A DNA stretch of 64,000 nucleotides from Arenicola marina (taxonomy: Eukaryota; Annelida; Polychaeta; Arenicolidae): assembly GCA_964019135.1 (NCBI GenBank), contig OZ025261.1:36756820-36820819 (forward strand), given 5' to 3'. A program made the translations under genes and the position numbers. The notes beneath the pieces were generated by a model. The model searched no databases, was not told where the DNA came from, and worked only from the letters and a program-made list of their open reading frames with translations. Below, piece by piece: positions 48,401-59,329 of this stretch (its first letter is position 1; each line of letters begins with the position of its first letter).

Positions 48401-49305
48401 GTCTCAGCCAGCGTCTGGTGTCTGTGTGGAGTATGATGCATCTGTCTCAGTCAGCGTGTTGTATCTGTGTGGAGTATGTTGTAGCTGTCTCAGCCAGCGT
48501 CTGGTGTCTGTGTGGAGTATGTTGTACCTGTCCCAGTCAGCGTCTTGTATCTGTGTGGAGTATGTTGTATCTGTCTCAGTCAGCACCTTGTATCTGTCTC
48601 AGTCAGCATCTTGTATCTGTCTCAGTCAGCGTCTTGTATCTGTCAGTCAGCGTATTGTATCTGTGTGGAGTATGTTGTATCTGTCTCAGCCAGCGTCTGG
48701 TATCTGTGTGGAGTATGATGCATCTGTCTCAGTCAGCGTGTTGTATCTGTGTGGAGTATGTTGTATCTGTCTCAGTCAGCGTGTTGTATCTGTGTGGAGT
48801 ATGTTGTATCTGTCTCAGTCAGCGTGTTGTATCTGTGTGGAGTATGTTGTATCTGCCTCAGTCAGCAGCTTGTATCTGTCTCAGTCAGCATCTTGTATCT
48901 GTCTCAGTCAGCGTCTTGTATCTGTCAGTCAGCGTGTTGTATCTGTGTGGAGTATGTTGTATCTGTCAGTCAGCGTGTTGTATCTGTGTGGAGTATGTTG
49001 TATCTGTCAGTCAGCGTGTTGTATCTGTGTGGAGTATGTTGTATCTGTCCCAGTCAGCGTCTGGTATCTGTGTGGAGTATGTTGTATCTGTCTTAGACAG
49101 CGTGTTGTATCTGTGTGGAGTATGTTGTATCTGTCTCAGGCAGCGTCTTGTATCTGTGTAGAATATGTTGTATCTGTCTCAGTCAGCGTGTTGTATCTGT
49201 GTGGAGTATGTTGTATCTGTCTGAGCCGGCGTGTTGTATCTGTGTGGAGTATGTTGTATCTGTCAGTCAGCATCTTGTATCTGTGTGGAGTATGTCGTAT
49301 CTGCG
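39411..49305. repeat. Composite 43/23-bp minisatellite with 4,139-bp higher-order repeat
   Basis: The main unit is TGTGTGGAGTATGTTGTATC + TGTCTCAGTCAGCGTGTTGT + ATC (43 bp). It is interspersed with runs of the 23-bp part alone (TGTCTCAGTCAGCGTCTTGT + ATC) and 40-bp units lacking TCT. Long-range order repeats at 4,139 bp: markers at 41272, 42047, 42934, 43617 and 44265 recur at 45411, 46186, 47073, 47756 and 48404. The block from about 40.5 to 44.6 kb is thus followed by a near-identical copy. The plus strand has no stops across long distances in three frames, giving false ORFs up to 1,003 codons. Confidence 0.95.
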
Positions 49306-52030
49306 TCAGTCAGGGCTGCACGCCTGTGTCAGTCAGGGTTGTGTGTCTGTGTCAGTCAGGCTTGTGTGTCTGTATCAGTCAGGGTTGTATGCCTGTGTCA
49401 GTCAGGGTTGTGTGTTTGTGTCAGTCAGGGTTGTGTATCTGTGTCAGGGTTGTGTATCTGTGTCAGTCAGGGTTGTGTATCTGTGTCAGTCATGGTTGTG
49501 TGCCGGAGTCAGCCAGGGTTGTGTGTCTGTATCTGTCAGCTTTGTGTGTCTGCGTCCGTCAGGGTTATGTGTCTGGGTCAGTCAGGGTTGTGTGCCTGTG
49601 TCAGTCAGGGTTGTGTGTCTGTGTCAGTCAGGCTTGTGTACCTGTGTCAGTCAGGGTTGTGTGTCTGGGTCAGTCAGGGTTGTGTGTCTGTGTCAGTCAA
49701 TGTTATGTGCCTGTGGCAGTCAGGGTTGTGGGTCTGTGTCAGTCAGGGTTGTGTGTCTGTGTCAGTCAGGGTTGTGTGTCTGTGTCAGTCAGGGTTGTGT
49801 GTCTGTGTCAGTCAATGTTGTGTGTCTGTATCAGTCAGGGTTGTGTACCTGTGTCAGTCAGGGTTGTGTGCCTGTGTCAGTCAGGGTTGTGTGCCTGTGT
49901 CAGTCAGGGTTGTGTGTCTGTGTCAGTCAGGGTTGTGTATCTGTGTCAGTCAGGGATGTGTGCCTGTGTCCGTCAGGGTTAAGTATCTGTGGCAGTCAGG
50001 GTTGTGTGTCTGTGTCAGTCGGGGTTGTGTACCTGTGTCAGTCAGGGTTGTGTATCTGTGTCAGTCAGGGTTGTGTGCCTGTGTCAGTCAGGGTTGTGTG
50101 CCTGTGTCAGTCAGGGTTGTGTGCCTGTGTCAGTCAGGGTTGTGCATCTGTGTCAGTCAGGGATGTGTGCCTGTGTCCGTCAGGGTTCTGTATCTGTGGC
50201 AGTCAGGGTTGTGTGTCTGTGTCAGTCAGGGTTGTGTGCCTGTGTCAGTCAGGCTTGTGTACCTGTGTCAGTCAGGGTTGTGTGTCTGTGTCCGTCAGGG
50301 TTGTGTGCCTGTGTCAGTCAGGGTTGTGTGTCTGTGTCAGTCAGGGTTGTGTGCCTGTGTCAGTCAGGGTTGTGTATCTGTGGCAGTCAGGGTTGTGTAT
50401 CTGTGGCAGTCAGGGTTGTGTGTCTGTGTCAGTCAGGGTTGTGTGCCTGTGTCAGTCAGGGTTGTGTATCTGTGTCAGTCAGGGTTGTGTATCTGTGGCA
50501 GTCAGGGTTGTGTATCTGTGTCAGTCAGGGTTGTGTGTCTGTGTCAGTCAGGGTTGTGTATCTGTGTCAGTCAGGGTTGTGTGCCTGTGTCAGTCAGGGT
50601 TGTGTATCTGTGTCAGTCAGGGTTGTGTGTCTGTGTCAGTCAGGGTTGTGTATCTGTGTCAGTCAGGGTTGTGTGCCTGTGTCAGTCAGGGTTGTGTATC
50701 TGTGGCAGTCAGGGTTGTGTGTCTGTGTCAGTCAGGGTTGTGTGCCTGTGTCAGTCAGGGTTGTGTGCCTGTGTCAGTCAGGGTTGTGTATCTGTGTCAG
50801 TCAGGGTTGTGTATCTGCGGCAGTCAGGGTTGTGTGTCTGTGTCAGTCAGGGTTGTGTGCCTGTGTCAGTCAGGGTTGTGTGCCTGTGTCAGTCAGGGTT
50901 GTGTGCCTGTGTCAGTCAGGGTTGTGTATCTGTGTCAGTCAGGGTTGTGTGCCCGTGTCAGTCAGGGTTGTGTGTCTGTGCCAGTCAGGGTTGTGTATCT
51001 GTGTCAGTCAGGGATGTGTTCCTGTGTCCGTCGGGGTTGTGTATCAGTGGCAGTCAGGGTTGTGTGTCTGGGTCAGTCAGGGTTGTGTGCCTGTGTCAGT
51101 CAAAGTTGTGTATCTGTGTCAGTCAGGGTTGTGTATCTGTGTCAGTCAGGGTTGTGTATCTGTGTCAGTCAGGGTTGTGTGTCTGTGTCAGTCAGGGTTG
51201 TGTATCTGTGTCAGTCAGGGTTGTGTGCCTGTGTCAGTCAGGGTTGTGTATCTGTGTCAGTCAGGGTTGTGTGTCTGTGTCAGTCAGGGTTGTGTATCTG
51301 TGTCAGTCAGGCTTGTGTGTCTGTGTCAGTCAGGGTTGTGTATCTGTGTCAGTCAGGGTTGTGTGCCTGTGTCAGTCAGGGTTGTGTGTTTGTGTCAGGG
51401 TTGTGTGCCTGTGTCAGTCAGGGTTGTGTGTCTGTGTCAGTCAGGAGTGTGTATCTGTGTCAGTCAGGGTTGTGTATCTGTGTCAGTCAGGGTTGTGTAT
51501 CTGTGTCAGTCAGGGTTGTGTGCCTGTGTCAGTCAGGGTTGTGTGCCTGTGTCAGTCAGGGTTTTGTGCCTGTGTCAGTCAGGGTTGTGTATCCGTGTCA
51601 GTCAGGAGTGTGTATCTGTGTCAGTCAGGGTTGTGTATCTGTGTCAGTCAGGGTTGTGTATCTGTGTCAGTCAGGGTTGTGTGCCTGTGTCAGTCAGGGT
51701 TGTGTGCCTGTGTCAGTCAGGGTTTTGTGCCTGTGTCAGTCAGGGTTGTGTATCTGTGTCAGTCAGGGTTGTGTATCTGTGTCAGTCAGGGTTGTGTATC
51801 TGTGTCAGTTAGGGTTGTGTGCCTGTGTCAGTCAGGGTTGTGTATCTGTGTCAGTCAGGGTTGTGTATCTGTGTCAGTCAGTGTTGTGTATCTGTACCAG
51901 TTAGGGCCGTGTGTCTGTGTCAGTCAGTGTGGGGTCTGTGTCAGTCAGGGATGTGTGTCTGTGTCAGTCAGGGATGTGTGTTTGTGTCAGAGATGTGTAT
52001 CTGTGTCAGTCAGGGATGTGTGTTTGTGTG
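49306..52030. repeat. 23-bp minisatellite, about 118 units
   Basis: The unit is TTGTGTATCTGTGTCAGTCA + GGG, with variants TGTGCC, TGTGTC and TGGCAG. It is aligned in phase with the 23-bp part of the preceding array (CTCAGTCAGCG against GTCAGTCAGGG). The switch occurs within one unit near 49300 (GCGTCAGTCAGGGCTG). Again stop-free on the plus strand, with a false ORF of 1,034 codons. Confidence 0.95.
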
Positions 52031-52200
52031 TCTGTGTCACGTATCTTTTGATGTGTTTGACTTTGACTTGTTTGTCTTTCCCAGCTACTGTTATGTATCT
52101 GTGCCAGTCATATGTCTGTATTTGTACCAGCCTTATTTGTATATTTGTACCATCCTTATTTGTGTATCTGTACCTCTCATATTTCTGTATGTGTATTAAG
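52031..52200. repeat. Decayed edge of the 23-bp array
   Basis: TATTTGTACCAGCCTTATTT- and GTATCTGTACCTCTCATATT-like units with roughly 22-24 bp spacing look like old, mutated units at the array margin. Confidence 0.5.
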
Positions 52201-52366
52201 CTGTATCATCGAGCTTTGGATATCTATATCTTCGAGTGTGAGGCATCTGTGGCATTACTGGCAATTAATGTATCCACTGACGGTGACAGAGTATACCGGA
52301 CTAAGGGCCACTATAAGCTAGAAATCGGCCGATAAAAGGATAGGCGGACAGAAAGGCCCTACATTT

Positions 52367-52599
52367 AGGGCCCCTGACGGGGGGGTAGCCATGTCGCGTG
52401 TCGATTTTAAGAAAAAGGTCCATGTCGCGTGTCGATTTTAAGAAAAGGTCCATGTCGCGTGTCGATTTTAAGAAAAGGTCCATGTCGCGTGTCGCTAAGT
52501 CTTATGTCGCATGTCGATTCTAAGAGAACCCCAACGTCGCGTTGTCGATTTTAAAAATCGCCGTGTCACCGTGTCGATAAAGCCCCCCTATGGGGCCCT
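52367..52599. mobile_element. Small MITE with internal 30-bp tandem repeats
   Basis: 233 bp. The ends are inverted, AGGGCCCC-TGAC-GGGGGG and CCCCCC-TAT-GGGGCCCT, and are flanked by a 6-bp direct repeat ACATTT (52361-52366 and 52600-52605). The inside holds 3-5 diverging units of CATGTCGCGTGTCGATTTTA + AGAAAAGGTC. No coding sequence. Superfamily not assigned. Confidence 0.7.
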
Positions 52600-52605
52600 A
52601 CATTT

Positions 52606-54406
52606 ATGTCACTCAGTATGATTTCGCGAAATGGTAAAAAAAAAATATTTCCTAGAAGAAGGATTGAAAAGCCGATATGATGGGACCTGGTTTTTGGGAG
52701 CAGGCATTATAGACCATGAGAGAACTGCGAAATACTCCTATAGTTTTACAGGCCTGGGTGTGTTTATTGTAGTCTGTACGCATTGACCACGCCACACGAC
52801 TTGCTGGAAGCCTGGATGGGTAGGACACGTAATAGAAACGTATAAAAGAGACCTGCTTTCGCACTAAGGAGTGAATCTCTGACATCTATCTTGTTCGTTT
52901 TCATTATCAGGAAAGATATATGTGGCTGGATATTGCATGCTACTAACCACAAGTAAGTCATCGGTGACCTCTTTCGCGCACGACCAAGAGCAGGAGTGGT
53001 TGGGACAGTATCCGGGGTCACAGTCTAGCGAATTGAAAAATAATTTCGCGCCGAACCTGCACTCCAATGTGTACTGGTCCAGGCTCTCGCAACGCCTACC
53101 CTCATCGCAATGTTACACGACCCCGCGTCAGGCCAATAACTTACGTTTATTAACGACCATAATTAATAGCTTGCCCCAACAGCCATGTCGCAGCCAATTA
53201 GCGTAAAAACATGAATACAATTCTCGATACCCCACTCCATTGTCAAAAGAAAGAAATCTTTTTTAAAAAGTAGGTTTATTTTAATGGACTGATTGGGGTC
53301 AAAGACACTCTTCCCAGTCACGTGGCAGTGGCAGGCATGTATTTATACGGCGGTAGTAGTGTCAGGCTGTAACGTACAACAGTTTGCTATTGTCAATGTG
53401 TGTTATATATATATATATATATATATATACACCCTTCTGTGTGGGGCAGTCAGACGTGGCCCGCCGCCCCTCTCCCGCGTGTCATAGCTCGAAGGGCAGG
53501 CCGTCTGCAGCATGGCGTCTTACACGTACAAGGCGCCGGTCAAATGAATAGCAAAGGCAGGAATCATCCGCGGCAGTCCAAGGCGAGGGCAGCCCAGCGC
53601 GGCGTAAGGACCTTGTGGCGGGGATACCAGACCGCGGATGATATAGTGCGTTCCTTGGATTTATGCGCGGTCTGTGGTCGCTGGGTGGAAGTTATATGTA
53701 TTTATATATATCAATCTTCCGTGCGTTGAGGGCTGACGGGATCGGATGTAGCATTAATTTGCGAATGTGAAATGCACAAAGGCCGTTGTGGTTAGGCGAG
53801 GACCCGTTTATAAAAGGTTAGAGTATATGGGTAGTAACTGTAGCCCCATTGTGAACAAGAAGCAATTAAGGTGCAATGTTATAAAACTGATAATAACAAC
53901 AGCCGCTTTGTAAAAGAAAATGGACCAAAGTGACGCAACGGAGTGAAATGGCTAACGGTGGCGTAACCTTGACTACTTGTAACCCGGGAACGCGCTGTAT
54001 CGGCCTATGGACTCCTGTTTGTTTATTGCTCTGTCTTGGATCACATGCGGTTGCCATGTGCGCGGTATTCCAAGGTCAGGGTGGTTCTGGTTTCCTGTCT
54101 GTTGCCCACCAGGCTGGGGCCCTAACGACGAGCTCTCCCAGTCAGCGGACCGTAGACGTCCTCCACGGTAACTAAACCTCCACGACGGACTGGCCCCTTC
54201 CCACCTGACAAGGTGGTTGAATGGAGAGGTAGTTGACTGCAGCGAGATATACGTATCTTTTGTGGAGGGAGGTGTTTTTTTAAAAGCGCGTTTCTCGCTG
54301 GCGCTTGTTGCTAATAACCCATAAGGTAGGTGAGTACACGAGGATGCAGGAAAAAAAAGGCGGCAACAAAAGCTATCAATTCTGAGGAACCTTCCTTTTA
54401 TGATGG
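52606..54406. other. Mostly non-coding, no gene confirmed
   Basis: Contains (TA)n at 53404-53429 and a CpG-rich stretch (about 53440-53690) with an 11-bp inverted repeat, ATCATCCGCGG (53563-53573) and its complement (53632-53642). An ORF from the ATG at 53948 has a short hydrophobic run (VCLLLCLGSHAVAM). None of these has recognisable homology or clear splice structure. Confidence 0.4.
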
Positions 54407-56135
54407 GACGGTGGTGACAATATGGCGGTGGTGGTGGGCCTGACGGTGGTGACAATATGGCGGTGGTGGTGGGCCTGACGGTGGTGACTATATGGCGGTG
54501 GTGGTGGGCCTGACGGTGGTGACAATATGGCGGTAGTGGTGGGCCTGACGGTGGTGACTATATAGCGGTGGTGGTGGGCCTGACGGAGGTGACAATATGG
54601 CGGTAGTGGTGGGCCTGACGGTGGTGACAATATGGCGGTGGTGGTGGGCCTGACGGTGGTGACTATATGGCGGTAGTGGTGGGCCTGACGGTGGTGACTA
54701 TATGGCGGTAGTGGTGGGCCTGACGGTGGTGACTATATGGCGGTAGTGGTGGGCCTGACGGTGGTGACTATATGGCGGTGGTGGTGGGCCTGACGGTGGT
54801 GACTATATGGCGGTAGTGGTGGGCCTGACGGTGGTGACTATATGGCGGTGGTGGTGGGCCTGACGGTGGTGACAATATGGCGGTGGTGGTGGGCCTGACG
54901 GTGGTGACTATATGGCGGTGGTGGTGGGCCTGACGGTGGTGACAATATGGCGGTAGTGGTGGGCCTGACGGTGGTGACTATATAGCGGTGGTGGTGGGCC
55001 TGACGGTGGTGACAATATGGCGGTAGTGGTGGGCCTGACGGTGGTGACAATATGGCGGTGGTGGTGGGCCTGACGGTGGTGACTATATGGCGGTAGTGGT
55101 GGGCCTGACGGTGGTGACTATATGGCGGTAGTGGTGGGCCTGACGGTGGTGACTATATGGCGGTAGTGGTGGGCCTGACGGTGGTGACTATATGGCGGTG
55201 GTGGTGGGCCTGACGGTGGTGACTATATGGCGGTAGTGGTGGGCCTGACGGTGGTGACTATATGGCGGTGGTGGTGGGCCTGACGGTGGTGACAATATGG
55301 CGGTAGTGGTGGGCCTGACGGTGGTGACTATATGGCGGTGGTGGTGGGCCTGACGGTGGTGACAATATGGCGGTAGTGGTGGGCCTGACGGTGGTGACAA
55401 TATGGCGGTGGTGGTGGGCCTGACGGTGGTGACTATATGGCGGTAGTGGTGGGCCTGACGGTGGTGAGTATATGGCGGTAGTGGTGGGCCTGACGGTGGT
55501 GACAATATGGCGGTGGTGGTGGGCCTGACGGTGGTGACAATATGGCGGTGGTGGTGGGCCTGACGGTGGTGACTATATGGCGGTAGTGGTGGGCCTGACG
55601 GTGGTGACAATATGGCGGTAGTGGTGGGCCTGACGGTGGTGACAATATGGCGGTAGTGGTGGGCCTGACGGTGGTGACAATATGGCGGTGGTGGTGGGCC
55701 TGACGGTGGTGACAATATGGCGGTGGTGGTGGGCCTGACGGTGGTGACTATATGGCGGTAGTGGTGGGCCTGACGGTGGTGACAATATGGCAGTGGTGGT
55801 GGGCCTGACGGTGGTGACAATATGGCGGTAGTGGTGGGCCTGACGGTGGTGACAATATGGCGGTGGTGGGCCTGACGGTGGTGACAATATGGCGGTAGTG
55901 GTGGGCCTGACGGTGGTGACAATATGGCGGTAGTGGTGGGCCTGACGGTGGTGACAATATGGCGGTAGTGGTGGGCCTGACGGTGGTGACAATATGGCGG
56001 TGGTGGTGGGCCTGACGGTGGTGACTATATGGCGGTGGTGGTGGGCCTGACGGTGGTGACAATATGGCGGTAGTGGTGGGCCTGACGGTGGTGACAATAT
56101 GGCGGTAGTGGTGGGCCTGACGGTGGGGATGGCGG
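54407..56135. repeat. 35-bp minisatellite, 49 units
   Basis: The unit is GACGGTGGTGACAATATGGC + GGTGGTGGTGGGCCT. From 54407 to the last unit start at 56119 is 49 periods less one 3-nt deletion (near 55864). Two variable positions (ACAATAT/ACTATAT and GGTGGTGG/GGTAGTGG) form patterns that repeat every 12 units (420 bp) in the first part. The G-rich strand and stop-free reverse strand give His/Pro/Thr-rich false ORFs. Confidence 0.96.
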
Positions 56136-56838
56136 TGGGGATGGCGGAAGAGAGGGTTGACACTACATGAGCGAGAGGATCTGGGAGGTAGATTGCGCAA
56201 AAGACCCTTGCCAATGAGCGAGTCAGTGCCTTATCCACATCGGTGCGGCATGGACAGGCAGGGACAGGGGCATTGAGTTGGGGCCCGCCACTTACAATCC
56301 GGGCCCCCCCCCCCCCGCCCCACCGCGCTACCATATCGATCAGCGCGTGGCGACAAGCCACCGCGCACGAGCTCTGCCTCTGGGTCGCCTGGGTATGTAT
56401 GGGGGGAGACTTTAATTGCCCGCCCTTCCTTAATGTTGTCTCGGTGCACGCCTGTGGAGGGGGCGTGTTTTACCGCCTCTTGTCAGGCGCTGTGAAGGCA
56501 GTGGGTCGACCAAGACGGTAAATCTTTCCTAGTATTCTTTCCTGGTCTTTTTTTCCATCCTTTGTCATCGCTCAGAAACCCAAGAACGGTTTGGGATTGG
56601 TCGGTTGATGAATATACTTGCACATATGGTTCTCTTAGGTGGCCTGCAATTGGGTCAAATGAGTGATAATCGTGTGCAGGTACGGAAAGAATGGAGAAGG
56701 GGGGGGGCGGTGGTTATGGGGGGATAGAGGGTGGCAGGCGGGGGTTACGGGGGGGGGGTGGTGGTGATTGGGGGATAGGGGGTGGCAGGTGGGGGTTACG
56801 GGGTGGGGGAGCTGAATGAAGTGCAGGTCACCCCAAAC
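56136..56838. other. Intergenic, G/C-tract rich
   Basis: Poly-C near 56307 and a diverged GGGGGATAGGGGGTGGCAGG-type G-rich short repeat at about 56697-56810. No exon recognised. Confidence 0.45.
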
Positions 56839-56876
56839 TATATAAACCCCAGGGTCTGCAGTGTAGCGGATCACTC
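56839..56876 (+). promoter_or_regulatory. Core promoter: TATA box plus initiator
   Basis: TATATAAA (56839-56846) is followed at the normal distance by TCACTCC (56871-56877), which fits the initiator consensus with A at 56873. It predicts plus-strand transcription towards the signal-peptide exon 480 bp downstream. Motif-based only. Confidence 0.45.
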
Positions 56877-57188
56877 CTGTCGGACAACCCACGAGCTATA
56901 GGCAAGGCTGACTGAACTTATTCTTACAATGGTATCGGATTACGTAGCTTTTTGCAATAATTATCCGTCGCCGCACTATGTCGTAATGCAGGTCTGCTTG
57001 ACGAATAATTATCGACTTTTCTTTCAGGTCAATGCGGAGACACCCTTAGATGTATTCCTGACCTTTTGCCCCCTGTGAGAATTGTATCAGCTGGGTGATA
57101 TAGTTCGCAAAACATTTCCTGTCAACGCCCAGGTTGTCTTGGGTGCCTCGATTTCCCACAATATCCTGCACTTGGGGTTGGACTCCCT

Positions 57189-57318
57189 CCATCCAGCAAC
57201 AGGCGAGCTTGGACAGTATTCTCCATCCAGCAACAGGCGAGCTTGGACAGTATTTTCCATCCAGCAACAGGCGAGCTTGGACAGTATTCTCCATCCAGCA
57301 GTAGGAGGCTTTGGACAC
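57189..57318. repeat. 34-bp tandem repeat, about 3.8 units
   Basis: CCATCCAGCAACAGGCGAGC + TTGGACAGTATTCT at 57189, 57223, 57257 and 57291; the last unit is diverged. It would lie in the 5' leader of the candidate gene. Confidence 0.9.
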
Positions 57319-57353
57319 TCATAGAGACTATATCAGATCGCTAGCGGTACGAC

Positions 57354-57426
57354 ATGGGGTCAGCCGCATCAGCAAGCAGAGCATCACTTCTATTGGTGAT
57401 TCTTGCCTTGGCTTGCAACTTCATGG
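57354..57426 (+). CDS. Signal-peptide exon of a candidate secreted protein
   Basis: The ATG at 57354 is in a strong context (GACATGG). The 24 codons read MGSAASASRA followed by SLLLVILALACNF, a textbook short n-region plus hydrophobic core of a secretory signal. The exon ends in TTCATGG|GTAAGT, an excellent donor, in phase 1, the phase common for signal-peptide exons. A TATA/Inr core promoter lies 480 bp upstream. Family unknown. The downstream exon is less certain: acceptors at 58806 and 57928 both keep a frame open. It could be a chance ORF, but the combination of start context, hydrophobic core and donor is unusual. Confidence 0.5.
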
Positions 57427-58158
57427 GTAAGTTAAGTGTTTGTTGATAACAAATAATTACTTTATTTTATTACTTACTTTTCTTATATAGAAACTACATG
57501 CATGTTGCAACATCTTGTGCGTCCCCTAGGCACATAAGAACCTTCTGTTATAGCATTATGTTGTGCATAGCAATCTCGAGTGGTTAGCAACGCTTTGGCG
57601 CATATATATAGTAACAGCTTGGGGTTGCGCCCACTTTTCAATAACTGGCTGTGGCTCTGTACATTGCATGCTAATTAACCCGCTCTTAGCGATCACGTGT
57701 CTAAAGCGTTCTTAGTTTATTGATGCCTCGAGCGCGCAGACGCCGAAGATATATGTCACTAAATAACGAAATACACATATGACTGCCGAGGAAAAACCGC
57801 GTTCTGCCTGTTACGCGACCCACATCGGTGTGTTCGCACTCTGTGAACGCGGCTGACAAGTAGCGGACGATGCAGGACTGGATATTGTAATGATAACAAA
57901 CACTCCATCTCCTCGTATCTGTACACAGGTTTCGCCGTGATGGTGACGCGACAAATAGCCCCTCGGGAGGTGCGATGGGGAGTAATGTTATGAACGTAAA
58001 ATGAATATAAACTTTTACTGCAAATATATCAAGCCTGGGACCCCCGGCGTCCCAACCCCCCCCCCCCCCCGCCCTTAAATTGGCCGGGGCCTATTACTGA
58101 TCCGCGTGTTCACGCAGCGTGCCGCGGCAAATAATGCCAGACGAGCCCGCCCACCGTG

Positions 58159-58230
58159 GTAGAGGTGGTGGTGGTGACGGTGGTGGTGGTGACGGTGGTA
58201 GCGGTGGAGGAAATGGTGGTGGTAGGGGCT
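58159..58230. repeat. GGTGGTGAC-type microsatellite
   Basis: Imperfect GGTGGTGGTGGTGACGGT repeats. Similar in composition to the 35-bp array 2 kb upstream. Confidence 0.7.
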
Positions 58231-58806
58231 TCAAAAGAAACTCGCACGTATAATAGTCTATAACAGGATGAGAGGGATTCGAGTACTTGAGGTGCTGGTG
58301 GGCAAATATCATATGAAAAGTAACCTTGCAGCAAATGTAATTTGCTGCATTGGGGACTTCCGGTTTAGCAGCTCCCCTTGCCGCTGTGACATCTCGCTGG
58401 TTGCCGCGTGGGTACTAGTCCGCTGTGGCGAATCCAAGAGGGTGGGGGGGGGGGTGGAGGTTTCAACGCCCCCCCCCCCCGTCAAGCAATATGTTGCGGA
58501 CTGTTGAAGTCGAACTGTTTTACTGTTTTCAATGACCCTTTTTTAAGAAGAATTGCCGTTTTTCACAAGCGTTCGCATCCCTCTCCCCGGTTGTAAAAAA
58601 ATTCGTGGATCCGGTGGCAGGTTTTGAGAGAGCAAAGAGTTTCCCGTTAGCAAGTTTTCAGCGAACTCCTCCACCCCCCCCCCCTCCCCCCCGTAGATCG
58701 GCCCCTTAGGCCTATGGCAACCCTGGGAAGTAGTTCATATCCTTAAGACATCTCCCGTACGCTCTATATATCAGTATGTCCCCTGGTTTGAGTTTCATAC
58801 CCACAG

Positions 58807-58967
58807 CTGAGCAGTCGGAGTGTATAGCCCTAGCGGTAACGTCGCCATTGACAATGTGCCAAAGGAAGGATGCTACCCTGCCATTCACGGGTGGGCGATG
58901 TTGTTTACCTGTGCAGTCCTCTTGGCATGCCTCCAATACGCGTGACGGCTATATCAATGGACGGTGA
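58807..58967 (+). CDS. Candidate second exon of the secreted peptide (Cys-containing)
   Basis: Follows an acceptor, TTTCATACCCACAG. Joined in phase 1 to 57354-57426 it gives 77 residues: the signal peptide, then AEQSECIALAVTSPLTMCQR and, after a short linker, GGRCCLPVQSSW, ending at TGA (58965-58967). The mature part would have four cysteines, consistent with a small secreted peptide. The opposite strand is also open here, so the assignment rests on splice fit only. No poly(A) signal was found close by. Confidence 0.28.
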
Positions 58968-59309
58968 AGATACATCATAAAGGCCGCCAAAATTCAAAGC
59001 TTCGCTTTAAGTCCTGAAAAATTACTTGGCACATTTACCAACCAATTGGACTCTCCTTGCAACCTACACCGTTGGTATCGGATGCGCTAGCGCGATAAAC
59101 GTTGAACGTGTGCATGTCATGAACGCGGTAAAGCTGGATGTTTGTGCAGCATTTATACCAGATATGGCTCTTGTTTGGCGTTTACACCTACAACTGATGT
59201 GCATCCTTTTGATGCAACTACATCAAACGTGATAGTCTAAACCACCTTCGTCCCACATTTGTGTGAAATTTCTATTCAATCTTCTTCTCTCTTCTTCCGA
59301 CGTCTGGCA

Positions 59310-59329
59310 AAATCCTGGGTCCGCCACTG
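59310..59329 (-). mobile_element. Solitary hAT-like terminus
   Basis: CCTGGGTCCGCCACTG is the reverse complement of a CAGTGGCGGACCCAGG terminal repeat, closely similar to the terminus at 21561. The partner end was not found to the left. Confidence 0.45.

Noticed and set aside
39263..52335. Plus-strand ORFs of 500-1,034 codons rich in Cys, Val and Ser
   Set aside because: Frame-shifted translations of 43-bp and 23-bp tandem units open in three frames at once. No conserved protein and no codon bias.
53930..54175. 81-codon ORF with a hydrophobic run
   Set aside because: The listed start is GTG; from the ATG at 53948 the hydrophobic run begins too far in for a good signal peptide and no clear splice donor follows.
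54376..56361. His/Pro/Thr-rich minus-strand ORFs at the 35-bp array
   Set aside because: Translation of a G-rich minisatellite in three frames; no independent support.
58712..58936. 74-codon minus-strand ORF opposite the candidate peptide exon
   Set aside because: No recognised domain or promoter. The plus-strand reading fits the upstream signal-peptide exon in phase, so it was preferred, though not proven.
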